In this document: piece after piece, positions 10,833-20,724 of the stretch
How the letters are laid out: each line of letters begins with the position of its first letter
Numbering within the stretch: the stretch's first letter is position 1
Assembly: GCF_963855985.1 (NCBI RefSeq)
Contig: NC_087108.1
Location: 10,558,001 to 10,622,000 of the forward strand
DNA: 64,000 bases
Reading direction: 5' to 3'
Source of the DNA: Ostrinia nubilalis
Taxonomy: Eukaryota; Arthropoda; Insecta; Lepidoptera; Crambidae
The notes under the pieces: model-generated
The model's database searches: none
Seen by the model: the letters and a program-made list of their open reading frames with translations, nothing else
Told to the model about the DNA's origin: nothing
Translations under genes and position numbers: made by a program

Positions 10833-11330
10833 CTAAGATGACGCGGAAATGAGCGACAGTTTCCTGGAAGAATTGTTGAAATAAGTTCTTATGCCTTTGG
10901 TAATAAGGTATGAAGTGTTTTAGAGCTAAAATGACGCGGAAATGAGCGACAGTTTCCTGGAAGAATTGTTGAAATAAGTTCTTATGCCTTTGGTAATAAT
11001 ATATGAAGTGTTTTTAGGAACAAGCTGACGCGGCAATGAGCGACAGTTTCCTGAAGAAAATATTGAAATAAGTTCTTATGCCTTTGGTAATAAGGTATAA
11101 AGCATTTTTAAGGACAAGGTGACGCGGCAATGAGCGACAGTTTCCTGGAAGAGTAATTCAAATAAGATCTTATGCCTTTGGTGATAAGATATGAAGTGTT
11201 TTTAGGGCTAAGATGACGCGGAAATGAGCGATAGTTTCCTGGAAGAGTTGTTCAAATAAGTTCTTATGCCATTGAATTTGGTGATAAGATATGAAGTATT
11301 TTAGGGACCAGATGACGCGTCATCCTGAAT
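10833..11330 (-). repeat. Five copies of exon 13 acceptor edge, ~93-bp unit
   Basis: GAGCGACAGTTTCCTGGAAG recurs at about 10851, 10943, 11038, 11132 and 11225. It is the first ~20 bases of exon 13 with its acceptor, followed by AATAAGTTCTTATGCCTTTGG. Units are about 92-95 bp, placed upstream of the real exon, without a donor. GATGACGCG at each unit edge also echoes the exon. Confidence 0.9.
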
Positions 11331-11561
11331 AAAACAATAAGTGGGTATGTAATGTTTCAAATCAGTCCACAGATGGTGAAAAAAATATCAATATACGTTT
11401 CGCTAACTCTTTTATAATGGACAGCTAGGGACTGAAATTAGCTGCCTGTTGATATATTTCCCGAACTCTATGATCTAGGGCCTAGATTCTAGTCATCTTC
11501 AATGTACTCGTACCATCCTAGACTGCATACAGGGTATTAGGTAAATGGGTATATGAGCCGA

Positions 11562-11757
11562 CACTAGCCCATGTTAACATAGGCATATAAATGGTATGGT
11601 GAAGTCAGAAAATTGATATCACCATTTTTTTTTTAATTTTCATACAAAATAAATTTTATAAAATCCGATTTGTATGAAAATTAAAATAATTAAAATGAAG
11701 ATAGCAATTTTCTGACTTCACCATACCATTTATATGCCCATGTTAACATGGGCTAGT
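11562..11757. mobile_element. MITE with ~50-bp inverted ends
   Basis: ACTAGCCCATGTTAACATAG on the left is mirrored on the right (CATGTTAACATGGGCTAGT), and the match goes on through TATAAATGGTATGGTGAAGT. The centre is A/T-rich. Confidence 0.85.
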
Positions 11758-11891
11758 AATAACTCTCTCATGTAAGCGAATTGGCTTTTGTTGTATAATT
11801 GTATTGCTACACATATGCGAAAACATGTAAATGGTGTATAGTTTCTTAAGTAGTGGTTAATCTATTATTGTTTCACTGTATGTTTTCCAAA

Positions 11892-11925
11892 CAAAATAAA
11901 ATAAAATAAAATAAAATAATACTCA
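11892..11925. repeat. AAATA pentanucleotide microsatellite
   Basis: Five or more AAATA units (ACAAAATAAAATAAAATAAA). Confidence 0.85.
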
Positions 11926-12160
11926 GAGGTGACAAGAGACGAATATGGGAACCTAACATCCTTTTCAAAGGTCTGTTAAAAATGAACTTGTCTTGTGTCA
12001 TTTATCTAAATGGTTTATGAATAAGTAGCGATTGTCAAAAGATATCGACAGTAACGATTCTTAAAAAATGACAAAACACACGCCTATTTATGGCTTGTTT
12101 CATGTGTCACATAGTGTAACACAAAAGGTGTTTCAATAATGTTTACGGTGGTTAACTTAC

Positions 12161-12263
12161 ATAACGTCGGGCGCTATGCTGGGATCGCTGCATCTTCGTT
12201 GGGTCGTTCTCTTCTCGCCTTCGTTTAGGAGATTGTCACACGATCTCGTCTTTGTCATTAGGC
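12161..12263 (-). CDS. MTMR3/4: MTMR3/4 exon 12: linker with TKTRSCDNL motif
   Basis: Encodes residues 635-667 with split codons at both ends: LMTKTRSCDNLLNEGEKRTT then QRRCSDPSIAPDV. It corresponds to the KTRSYDNL...RRCSDPSL segment that is specific to MTMR3/4, and so supports this subfamily. Basic, Ser-rich and probably disordered. Acceptor TTGTTGCAG, donor AT|GTAAGT. The 103-base length was set by codon phase. Confidence 0.9.
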
Positions 12264-12344
12264 CTGCAACAAAATATCTAATTAGAAAAACACTATCATT
12301 TTCCCTACTAAACTAAAATACATTAGATGAACTTAAAAATTAAA

Positions 12345-13192
12345 AGGGCAGTAACTAGGGGCTCTAGGGCGACTAGTAGTGGCTCTAGAACAGTCACTAG
12401 CGTGTCTAAGGGGTTACTAGCAGCTCTAGGGCGGTTACTAGCAGCTCCAGAGCTGTTACTACCGACTCTAGAACAGTTACTAGCGGCTATCGGGCTATCA
12501 GGTTATTGTAGGGTGATTACTAGCGGATCTAGGGCGGTCACTAGTGGCTCTATGTGGATTACTAGCGGCTCTAAGAGCGTTTACTGGCGACTCCACTGCG
12601 TTACTAGCGGCTCTAGGGCAGTGACAGGTTGTTTTAGGTCGGTAACTAGTGACTCTAGGGGTTTACTTGTGACTTTGGAGCATTCGCTGTCGGCTCTTGG
12701 GTCATTACTAGCCTCTTTAGGACGGTTACTATCAACTCTAGGGCGGTTACTATGAACCCTGGGGCTGTTTACTATCAACTCTAAGGCGGTTACTATAGTC
12801 TCTAGGGCGGTTACTATAGTCTCTAGGGCGGTTACTGTCATCTCTAGGGCAGTTACTGTCAACTCTAGGGCGGTTACTATAATCTGTAGGGTGGTTACTG
12901 TTATCTCTAGGACGGTTGCTATCATCTCTAGGGCAGTTCCTATCAACTCTAGGGCGGTTACTATCAACTCTAGGGCGGTTATGATCATCTCTAGGACGGT
13001 TACTATCATATCTAGGGCGGATACTACCAATACTAGGGCGGTTACTATCAACACTAGGGCGGTTACTATCAACACTAGGGCGGTTACTATCAACTCTAGG
13101 ACGGTTGTTAGTTGTTGACTAGTTGATAGTATCAACTCAAGGGCGATTACTATAATCTCTAGGGCTGTTACTATCGTCTCTAGGGCGGTTAC
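12345..13192. repeat. 21-bp minisatellite starting at the exon 11 donor
   Basis: About 40 tandem units of the type CTAGGGCGGTTACTATCAAC (plus strand; unit 21 bp) fill the start of the intron after exon 11. On the minus strand each unit reads GGTAACCGCCCTAGAG, the same bases as the real donor. Units are tidy close to the exon and degenerate further away (below about 12.6 kb). A 252-codon minus-strand frame through it (VTALELI repeats) is a by-product of the 21-bp period. Confidence 0.93.
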
Positions 13193-13322
13193 CTGGCGGC
13201 TTGGTGGGCGCGGGCGGCGCGGACGGCGGTAACGGCTCGTCGAGAGGCTCAGCGCGCTCGCCGCCCCATAACGCGCCCCATAGACGCATCGCGCGCACAG
13301 TGCATTCCGGCCATAGCACCTC
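13193..13322 (-). CDS. MTMR3/4: MTMR3/4 exon 11: end of phosphatase domain
   Basis: Encodes residues 591-633 plus one base: EVLWPECTVRAMRLWGALWG, then an acidic and proline-rich tail APPAPTKPP. It matches VLYPVCHVRNLMLWSAVY, the last conserved block of the phosphatase/SID region. The acceptor is CCTTGCAG. The donor is G|GTAACC, and the intron turns at once into a minisatellite made of the same GGTAACCGCC wording. Confidence 0.93.
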
Positions 13323-13942
13323 CTGCAAGGGATATACAACGTTATTGTATAGGTATAAAGTCGAAAATAATTCTTAACCTAACTGAGTTTAACGTATGAA
13401 TTACACACGCAACAATGCATTTTTTTTCACGCTAATATAATTTGGGCCAAAATTTGTGTAAATCTGAAGCTAACCTATGTGGATCGCGCGTGTGGATAAC
13501 GTGAGAAAGCGCGGCGGGGGCGCCAATAGTTTTCATACCTCTAGAAGCGCAACAGCCATTCTTCAGTCTTTGTCACGGTTGAAGCGCTATAACTGTGCGT
13601 CTAGAAATTGTGTGAAATCTATGTAACTCGGCAAAGCACACTACATTGGCGCCACTGCTGCACTTTTTCACTCCCACTTCTTTAATTTGAAACAGTCCTT
13701 AGTGAGAAGTCACACGGTGCGGTGCGGCGCCGCACCGCAAACATTTTGCCGCATCACTGTACACGTGGTGGTATGCGGCCCCGCAATACGGCACCGTCTC
13801 GCTCAATCGAAGTGCGGTGTGCCTGCGGTGCAGCGCCGGAACCAGAGTAGGCTGCAGCATCGCAGCCGAAACGTCAAGCCGTGAGTACATAATGTAACTC
13901 ATTAATAAACGTCGCGTTAAGACCCGTCTTACTATTTTAGTT

Positions 13943-14090
13943 AAATACGAGGTCGAAATGAGTAGGTCATATCCATAGAAACGCACGGGCGCGGTTTGTA
14001 TGTGAGCGCGCCAACACGTATATTGGCGCGCCCACATACAAATCGCGCTCGGTGCGTTTCTATGAAGATGACCTACTCATTTGTATTTAC
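13943..14090. mobile_element. Long GC-rich palindrome, probable MITE
   Basis: Arms ATGAGTAGGTCAT ... CATAGAAACGCAC ... GTATGTGAGCGCGCCAA are mirrored around ACACGTATA, giving a stem of about 65 bp. Strong potential to extrude as a hairpin. Confidence 0.75.
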
Positions 14091-14247
14091 TCTGCCGGAA
14101 CGCACCGTCTGGCATATCATTGATTTTTATATGCAGGACGCCGCAGCGACATCGCTCCGGCGCGCGCCGTGACCGCACCACTCCGTGTGGCTTCTCCCTT
14201 AGTATCCGGACACAGAGCTGAATTAAATAAAATAATAAAAAACATAC

Positions 14248-14728
14248 CTGTGCAGGGTGCGGCGCGTACAAATGGTTCACTGCCACACTTGAGCCAGCTG
14301 CTCGGGCGCACGGCACTCTACTTAAGGCTAAGAGAGATTAAGGGCCTCTTTCATGATCTCCGAGTAAAGTTCTAAGTAGTTCTTGATTAACACTATTTAG
14401 CAATTAAAAGTAAGATGTGTTTTAGCGTCAAAGTCTTAGCTACTAGTGGCTTAAGTGTGACTTTAAGCCACTAGTAGCCAATATGACACTTTACTCAGAT
14501 ATGGTGAAAGAGGTCCTAAGCTCATTCTTTTTCTTCTTTTTGTGTCAACCTACAAAGTGTCAGCCCAAAACTCCACAGCAACATCAGCAACTAAGTTTAA
14601 CTAAGCTATTAAAATTATTTATTCATACCTGTGCAGGGTGCGGCGCGTACAAATGGTTCCTGTACGCAGGAGCCCTCAACAACTGCCAGACTTGAGCCAG
14701 CTGCTCGGGCGCGCGGCACTCTACTTAA
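14248..14728 (-). repeat. Two partial copies of exon 10 donor edge within a ~380-bp tandem unit
   Basis: Copies at 14248-14320 and 14630-14722 run from the donor to the CRAPEQLAQVW codons. The first lacks about 25 internal bases. Each copy is followed (towards higher coordinates) by the same ~175-bp MITE, so the MITE was in place before the unit was duplicated. Confidence 0.9.
14341..14516. mobile_element. MITE, copy a, duplicated with exon 10 edge
   Basis: Ends AGGGCCTCTTTCATGATCTC and GATATGGTGAAAGAGGTCCT with an internal CTACTAGTGGCTTAAG palindrome. Flanked by TTA/TAA. A nearly identical copy at 14744-14917 sits at the same position in the next tandem unit. Confidence 0.82.
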
Positions 14729-14743
14729 GGCTAAGAGAGATTA

Positions 14744-14917
14744 AGGGCCTCTTTCACGATCTCCGAGTAAAGTTCTAAGTAGTTCTTGATTAACACTATT
14801 TAGCAATTAAAAGTAAGATGTATTTTAGCGTCAAAGTCTTGGCTACTAGTGGCTTAAGTGTGACTTTAAGCCACTAGTAGCCAATATGACACTACTCAGA
14901 TATGGTGAAAGAGGTCC
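14744..14917. mobile_element. MITE, copy b, duplicated with exon 10 edge
   Basis: Same element as at 14341-14516, including flanks, differing by a handful of bases. The copies were made by segmental duplication, not by two insertions. Confidence 0.82.
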
Positions 14918-15024
14918 TAAGCATATTCTTCTTCTTCTTCTTTTCGTATCGACAACAAACCTACACAGTGTCAGCCCAAAACTCCACCACAAGAGTGGCG
15001 TTGTCAGCAAATAAGTTTAACTAA

Positions 15025-15243
15025 GGCCCAGTTTTTTGATTCATAGTTAAAATAACAAATTGTTAATTTTTGCTACTAATGGTTAATTATTAACAAAATG
15101 TTAACTAATAGTTAAAAAATGTACTAAAAGTCAAGCTAACTATTGTTCGAAAAACATTTTTTTCTAATATTTTACCACTTGTCATTTGACATTTGTCAAA
15201 TTTGACCATTAGTTATTTTAACTAAGAATCAAAAAACCGGGCC
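15025..15243. mobile_element. Harbinger-like MITE with a visible empty site
   Basis: Ends GGCCCAGTTTTTTGATTCAT and the reverse (GGCCCGGTTTTTTGATTC), flanked by TAA at 15022-15024 and 15244-15246. The duplicated sister segment at 14590-14610 reads AGTTTAACTAAGCTATTAAA without the element, so the exact insertion point can be read. Confidence 0.9.
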
Positions 15244-15271
15244 TAAGCTTATTAAAGTTATTTATTCTTAC

Positions 15272-15436
15272 CTGTGCAGGGTGCGGCGCGTACAAATGGT
15301 TCCTGTACGCAGGAGCCCTCAACAACTGCCAGACTTGAGCCAGCTGCTCAGGCGCGCGGCACTCGGCGCGCTCGCGCCGCGTGTTGCATAGGAACGTGCC
15401 GAACATGCACGAATGCACGTGCGTGGCCAGCTTTAT
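15272..15436 (-). CDS. MTMR3/4: MTMR3/4 exon 10: SID region
   Basis: Encodes residues 536-590, IKLATHVHSCMFGTFLCNTR then RERAECRAPEQLAQVWQLLR and NHLYAPHPAQ. It matches HTYSCLFGTFLCN and the VWSLLRAGNKxFxNxLY segment of MTMR3/4. Phase 0 at both ends; acceptor CATACAG, donor GTAAGA. The exon has donor-edge copies downstream and acceptor-edge copies upstream. Confidence 0.95.
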
Positions 15437-15479
15437 CTGTATGAAGAAGCATATTTTGAAGAAAAACATTTGAGGCATT

Positions 15480-16110
15480 TATGCCACCGCGTGGCAGAAA
15501 CTGTTTTTTTATCTGAACATGCACGAGTACACGTGTATGGCTAGCTTTATCGGATGGAAGGAAATGAATGTGGCACTTTGTGGCATATGCCACCGCGTGG
15601 CAGAAACTGTTTTATCTGAAACACGATTGCAAGTGCGTGGCTAGCTTTATCTGTGGAGGGATATTTTGATTAGGAATTTTGTGGCAGGAACTGTTTTGTA
15701 TTCATTACAGCTTATTTGTAGGAATAGATGACCCACGCTGAACTGTCCCACCAAACTCAATGACAGGGGGGCGCTACCATCGTTTAACTATATGGTTTCC
15801 AACATGGCAAAAATCGGAACCAGCGATCCGGTATTGACGGTGGCGCCCCACTGTCAATGTCATGCATAGGACAGTTCAGTATTTTGGAACTATATGGCTA
15901 GCTTTATCGGATGGAAGGAAATGAATGTGGCACTTTGTGGCATATGCCACCGCGTGGCAGAATCTGTTTTATCTGAAACACGAGTGCAAGTGCGTGGCTA
16001 GCTTTATCTGTGGATGGATATTTTGAATGAGGCATTTGCCACAGCGTGGCAGGAACGGGTTTTATAGTAATTACAGCTTTATCTGAGGATGCAAATGTAT
16101 ATTTTGAAAT
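15480..16110 (-). repeat. Repeats of exon 10 acceptor edge
   Basis: The segment GTGCGTGGCTAGCTTTATCT, equal to the first ~20 bases of exon 10 plus its acceptor, recurs near 15.55, 15.65, 15.90, 16.00 and (weaker) 16.08 kb, with GCCACCGCGTGGCAGAAACTG between copies. These lie upstream of exon 10 and have no donor. A palindromic MITE is inserted at 15724-15892. Confidence 0.8.
15724..15892. mobile_element. Second copy of the GATGACC palindromic MITE
   Basis: The left arm is nearly identical to 8113-8190; the right arm is changed (CCAGCGATCCGGTATTGACGG replaces the mirrored part). Inserted among the acceptor-edge repeats of exon 10. Confidence 0.78.
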
Positions 16111-17115
16111 GAGGCATTTTTTGAGGGCAATGCCACACAGTGGCAGAAACTGTTTTCGTAATAATTAAGGTTTCAACCTTAATAAAAAAAACATTACAAT
16201 GAATTCCGTGTCAGACTGCCGATTCGAGGAACTCATCAAAAGGAATTAAATTAGTGCAGCATTAAAAATAAAGAACTAGTTCGATCCGCGTCTAACACTA
16301 CTTTTGTTGTAAACCTACTTCTAACACTAATATTGGATACCGATATATCCTTATTTTTTATGTACTCATAATTTATTGTGGTAACTTGTGTAAGACAAAA
16401 AAAACAGAAATAGAAGAGAATAGAATTTATTGATCACAGTAAGCACTTATAAAAAATAACAACACAAAACGAATATCTTCTATCTTCTATATATCTATAT
16501 ATACAGGGTGTCCCGTAATGTAACGTCAAGCCGGAACTGGGTGTTGAGGCAAGTTATGCTGGTTATTAGAAAAATATAAAAAAAAATCTATGTGGCATAT
16601 TTTCAAAATAATGGGCATTTAAAAAAAATCAAAAATTTTTACTCCAGGTGACGGTCTTTTTACTCGTGTTGCCACAAATCTTCACTTTTTCCAAATTTTT
16701 TTTTGTTAAGTAACCCTGAATAATGCTTCTCTAAATTGTTATCAAAATTACAAAACCAGCTGCTCCAACTTGGATGAAAAAAATACATTATTCCCAAAAA
16801 ATTTTTAAAAATAAAAATTTTGCCTAGTTTAATAAACTGACTGTACTGAAAAAAAATTGTACTACGCGAGTGTGGCAAGTGACGTCATAATTTGGCGCAT
16901 TTAGTAAGGATTCCAAAATGGTATAACACTTGGTAAATTCTTTCTGCAATTGTCGACAATTTTTGGTTTTTTGGAAATAATCCCGTTTTTAACTTTATCT
17001 ACCTTGGTTAAAAATTATTATTCTAATGTGCCCAAAATTCAAGTTTCTGGCTTAAATGAGGTGGAGAAGCCATTTTAAAAGGTATGAGCGAAACGGAGAG
17101 GGCCATCTTACCAAG

Positions 17116-17651
17116 CAGGGATGTTATGGATATCCGTAACCGTAACCGAAACTATCGGATATCCGAAATAAAAAAATATCCATAACCGTAACCGAAACTG
17201 ATTCAAAAGTTACGGATAGTTTCGGATAAAGGCGGAGTCTAAGGGTACAATTATTCCAAACTGCAAAACTCTATGAAATCTGCAGTACACGCCGCAGCAG
17301 CAATGCCGCGCTGCCGATTTCATAGAGTTTTGCAGTTTGCGGTCTGCGGCCCGTCTTGGAATTGTACCTTAAATCTTAATATTTGTTACCAACTTGTCTG
17401 GCATTCCCTGGCACCATCTAATATGCCAGCCTGTTTAACCTTTATCATACATAGGTGGTCACGCAGCATCTTGCTATTTGAATTATACCTACATTTTTGA
17501 AATTCTAATAATTCCGTAACCGAAATTATCCGAAACTTTCGGATAATCTGAAATGATTTCATATCCGTGACCGTAACCGAAACCGGTATAATATTATTGT
17601 AATATCCGTAACCGTATTCATAACCGAAACTTCATATCCTTATTATCCCTG
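17116..17651. mobile_element. hAT-like non-autonomous element, nested
   Basis: Flanked on both sides by TTACCAAG (17108-17115 and 17652-17659), an exact 8-bp target duplication. Ends are CAGGGATGTTATGG and CCTTATTATCCCTG. The body is rich in GGATATCCGTAACCGTAACC repeats in both orientations. Both features are standard for hAT elements. Confidence 0.88.
17225..17372. mobile_element. Palindromic MITE nested inside the hAT-like element
   Basis: AAACTGCAAAACTCTATGAAAT on the left is matched by ATTTCATAGAGTTTTGCAGTTT on the right around a GC-rich loop, with AGGGTACAATT and AATTGTACCTT as outer ends. It is the third level of nesting. Confidence 0.75.
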
Positions 17652-18329
17652 TTACCAAGTACAAGTGCAGGCAGAGCAGGTAGTAACGGCGCGCACGCAC
17701 GGGTGACTTTTGTCACAGTATGTCAACTACTAATTACTGTCATGGTGACAAAAGTTTCTGTGACTGACTGTACGGTAGTCAGTCACAGAAACTTGAATTT
17801 TGGGCACATTAGAATAATAATTTTTAACCAAGGTAGATAAAGTTAAAAACGGGATTATTTCCAAAAAACCAAAAATTGTCGACAATTACAGCAAGAATTT
17901 ACCAAGTGTTATACCATTTTGGAATCCTTAGTAAATGCGCCAAATTATGACGTCACATGCCACACTTGCGTAGTACTTTTTTTTTTCAGTACAGTCAGTT
18001 TAAACTAGACAAAATTTTTATTTTGAAATTTTTTTTGGGAATAATGTATTTTTTTATCCAAGCTGGAGCAGCTGGTTTTGTAATTTTGATAACAATTTAG
18101 AGAAGCATTATTCAGGGTTACATAACAAAAAAAAAATTTGGAAAAAGTGAAGATTTGTGGCAACACGAGTAAAAAGACCGTCACCTGGAGTAGAAATTTT
18201 TGATTTTTTTTAAATGCCCATTATTTTGAAAATATGCCACATAGATTTTTTTTTATATTTTTCTGATAACCAGCACAACTTGCCTCAACACCCAGTTCCG
18301 GCTTGACGTTACATTACGGGACACCCTGT

Positions 18330-18526
18330 ATATAAAAGAAAGTCGTGTTAGTTACACCACTTATAACTCAAGAACGGCTGAACCGATTTAGCTGAAAATT
18401 GTCAGGGAGGTAGTTTAGAGCCAGGAGAAGGATATAGGATACTTTTTATCCCGTTCGAAATTTAAAAAAAAGTCTGCTTATTTATTGCCATTAAGGCGGA
18501 ACAAAGTTCGCCGGGTCAGCTAGTAG
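18330..18526 (+). mobile_element. Helitron-like fragment, divergent
   Basis: Contains AACGGCTGAACCGATTTAGC, GGATATAGGATACTTTTTAT and the end CGCCGGGTCAGCTAG|T. It directly abuts the right end of the ACAGGGTGTCCC element. Confidence 0.55.
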
Positions 18527-18612
18527 AAATTAATGGGCCACTGCGTCAATAGGCTCCCGCTCAGTATTTATCATGACATAATGGCAGAAATAATGCCACC
18601 TTCCCAACTTAC

Positions 18613-18798
18613 CAGGTACGCCTCATTGAACTCGAAGCTGCACGGGTATTGCGCCATCATCTGGTGGACCACGTCGAGCCACTGCAGAAAGATGGGTGAC
18701 CGCTCGTTGGGTTCCTCCGCCGCGAACTGGTGGCCGCAGCGGTCGGCAAACTTGTGGCCGAAGTCGAGCCACTCGCGCTCGATTAGCACTTGGAAACC
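18613..18798 (-). CDS. MTMR3/4: MTMR3/4 exon 9: end of phosphatase core
   Basis: Encodes residues 474-535: GFQVLIEREWLDFGHKFADR, CGHQFAAEEPNERSPIFLQW, LDVVHQMMAQYPCSFEFNEA, YL. This is among the best conserved parts of myotubularins; CPCSFEFNEAFL-type wording is shared with MTMR3/4. Phase 0 at both ends, acceptor TTCCCCAG, donor GTAAGT. No partial copies nearby. Confidence 0.97.
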
Positions 18799-19399
18799 CT
18801 GGGGAACAGTTTGTAGTTAGTACTGTTAATTGTGAAAAATCCAAAACGTTAAAATAACGGTATTATAGCCAATGAGCTGCTGTCATAGTGACATTGACGT
18901 AATGTCAATGTCACACTAGAAAAACGTTAGAATAGAGGGACGCGCGCGGACGACTCTACCCGCTTTTGGTGCTAAGTGATAAATTGTATTTAGAATGAGA
19001 CAAAATGTTAAAGTTAAGTTTTTTTTTATGTGATAGGTGGCAGAAGTATCCAGTGCACAGTGTTTTATTTATGAGAATAGATCTACCGGCCTCTAACAGT
19101 ACAAAATCATAAAATTAATATACGTAGCGGAATAGAGCAACAAAGGACTGAGCGAGCGAGATGTCACTAGCAGCAACACTTTGTGATAAAAAGATGCCGT
19201 CGCTATCGCGTCAAACAGAACCATTTTTTGCAACTGTTTGACAGTTCAGTGGCACGCTGAAAATTTGAACTCTGATATATTTTCAGATTTTACGTGAGTG
19301 AAATCGCATATCTATGGCATCAGTCGCATGCAGTATTCCAGACACGTACAACTAGATGACGTCACTATTGTAGCTGTCTGCTGCCCTCCAGTGGTCTAA

Positions 19400-19641
19400 T
19401 GCTAGCTGTGAGAGCTACCAGGAGCGCATAGACCTGCAGTGTGCCATTAGCGTACGGTGATCACGATCTGTGCTCACAGCCGTCACCTCTGATGCCCTAG
19501 CTTCAACTTGGGGAAGTACCAGGAGCGCACAAACCTGTAGGGTCCTATAGCGAGCGTCCAGCACCAGTTGGGCGGAGGCCACGGTCTGCGGCGTGCGGTC
19601 CCAGCCGTCTGAACAGTGTACTAACGCCGGCCGCCCGCCTA
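19400..19641 (-). repeat. Partial copy of exon 8 that retains the catalytic loop, and a shorter one
   Basis: 19535-19641 repeats the last ~107 bases of exon 8 with its GTTTGT donor, including the whole HCSDGWDRTPQ coding stretch. It differs by a few bases (PQT and ASAQ instead of PQI and AAAQ). A further ~35-bp copy of the donor end lies at 19413-19447. Both are downstream of the real exon and lack an acceptor. Confidence 0.88.
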
Positions 19642-19719
19642 ACATCTGACGTCACTATTGTAGTCTGCCACTTTCTGATGGTCTAATACCAGCTGTAAAG
19701 GTACCAGGAGAGCACAAAC

Positions 19720-19912
19720 CTGTAGGGTCCTATAGCGAGCGTCCAGCACCAGTTGGGCGGCGGCCACGATCTGCGGAGTGCGGTCCCAGCCGTCTGAACA
19801 GTGTACTAACGCCGGCCGGCCGCCTAGTACCGCGCGTGCGACCACGCCGGCCGCGCGTAACACGCCTGCCACGTATTGCGGCCATAGCGTGCGTTCCAGG
19901 TTGCTGTGCCAG
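19720..19912 (-). CDS. MTMR3/4: MTMR3/4 exon 8: catalytic loop
   Basis: Encodes residues 410-473, WHSNLERTLWPQYVAGVLRA to LVLDARYRTLQ. It carries HCSDGWDRTPQ: H446, nucleophile C447, D449, D452 and phosphate-binding R453, the complete CX5R signature of active myotubularins. The PQ after the motif is typical of MTMR3/4. The exon begins with the last base of N409 (acceptor TTTCCAG) and ends phase 0 at GTTTGT. Confidence 0.97.
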
Positions 19913-20194
19913 CTGGAAACAAAAAAGAATTAGTATAAGTATCTCTTGATAAATTCTAAAAGATCTCGATGTCTCTGGACGGCCACAACACAAAGATAAA
20001 CACAGCGATGGGCAGGATGAGGACTAGTGTTATTACTTTTTAGATCAACGTTTTTTTAAAACGCGGGTTTCTCATAGGCCCTAATACTCGCAGTGTCTGG
20101 TGAGGAGCCAAGATCTACAGCAAAAGCAATAGGCCTTTCTGAGTGACGTCACCTTTGAAGGCATCTGCCGCACCCTCCTAAGCTAATGTCAACT

Positions 20195-20700
20195 GTTGGA
20201 AGTAGGTACCAGGAGCGCATGAACCTGCAGCAGTCTGTATCGAGCATCCATCAGCAGCTGTATCAGCTTAGTTAGGTGTTGATCTACAGCTTGACTTTGA
20301 GTATGATATTAAAAAAGGCTATTTTTTCCGTCGGAAGATGCCAATAGGCACTGCCAGTGGGCAATGTAGGACTCTCCCCACCAAACGAGCAGTCTACCTA
20401 AAACCCCCTGGATCCAATGTGTGGAGGTACCAGGAGCGCATAAACCTGCAGCGGTCTGTAGCGGGCATCCAGCAACAGCGGAAAAAAGCTAGTCAGGTAA
20501 GTCATCTGCCGCACCCCTTTATCCAATGCTAATTGTGAGAGGTACCAGGAGCACATAAACGTGCAGCGGGCTGTAGCGAACATTCAGAATAACAAATGGA
20601 AGTAATGAGGTAATAAGCCATCGGCCGCACCCTTCTAACCTAATGCTAACTGTAGGAGGTAGGTACCAGGAGCACATAAACCTGCAGTGGTCACAAAATA
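20195..20700 (-). repeat. Short repeats of the exon 8 donor edge in the intron before exon 8
   Basis: The segment GTACCAGGAGCGCATAAACC with the following CTGCAG and GCGAGCATCCAGCA recurs near 20.21, 20.43, 20.55, 20.67, 20.99 and 22.03 kb. It resembles the last ~25 bases of exon 8 plus its donor flank (LDARYRTLQ|GTTTGTGCGCTCCTGG). These lie upstream of the exon, unlike most copies in this gene. Confidence 0.65.
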
Positions 20701-20724
20701 AAAGTTAATGAGGTGGATACTAAC

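Larger units (their letters stand above)
16503..18329. mobile_element. DNA element with ~550-bp terminal inverted repeats
   Basis: It begins ACAGGGTGTCCCGTAATGTA and ends with the exact reverse (TACATTACGGGACACCCTGT). The inverted repeats run about 16503-17053 and 17783-18329, with only scattered differences. Flanks are TATATA-rich, so the target duplication is TA or TATA. No transposase frame remains. The centre is occupied by a second element (17116-17651). Confidence 0.9.

Noticed and set aside
12581..13339. 252-codon minus-strand frame (VTALELI repeats) as a protein
   Set aside because: It runs out of frame through exon 11 and owes its length to the 21-bp period. The exon 11 frame itself stops at about 13137 when read into the intron.
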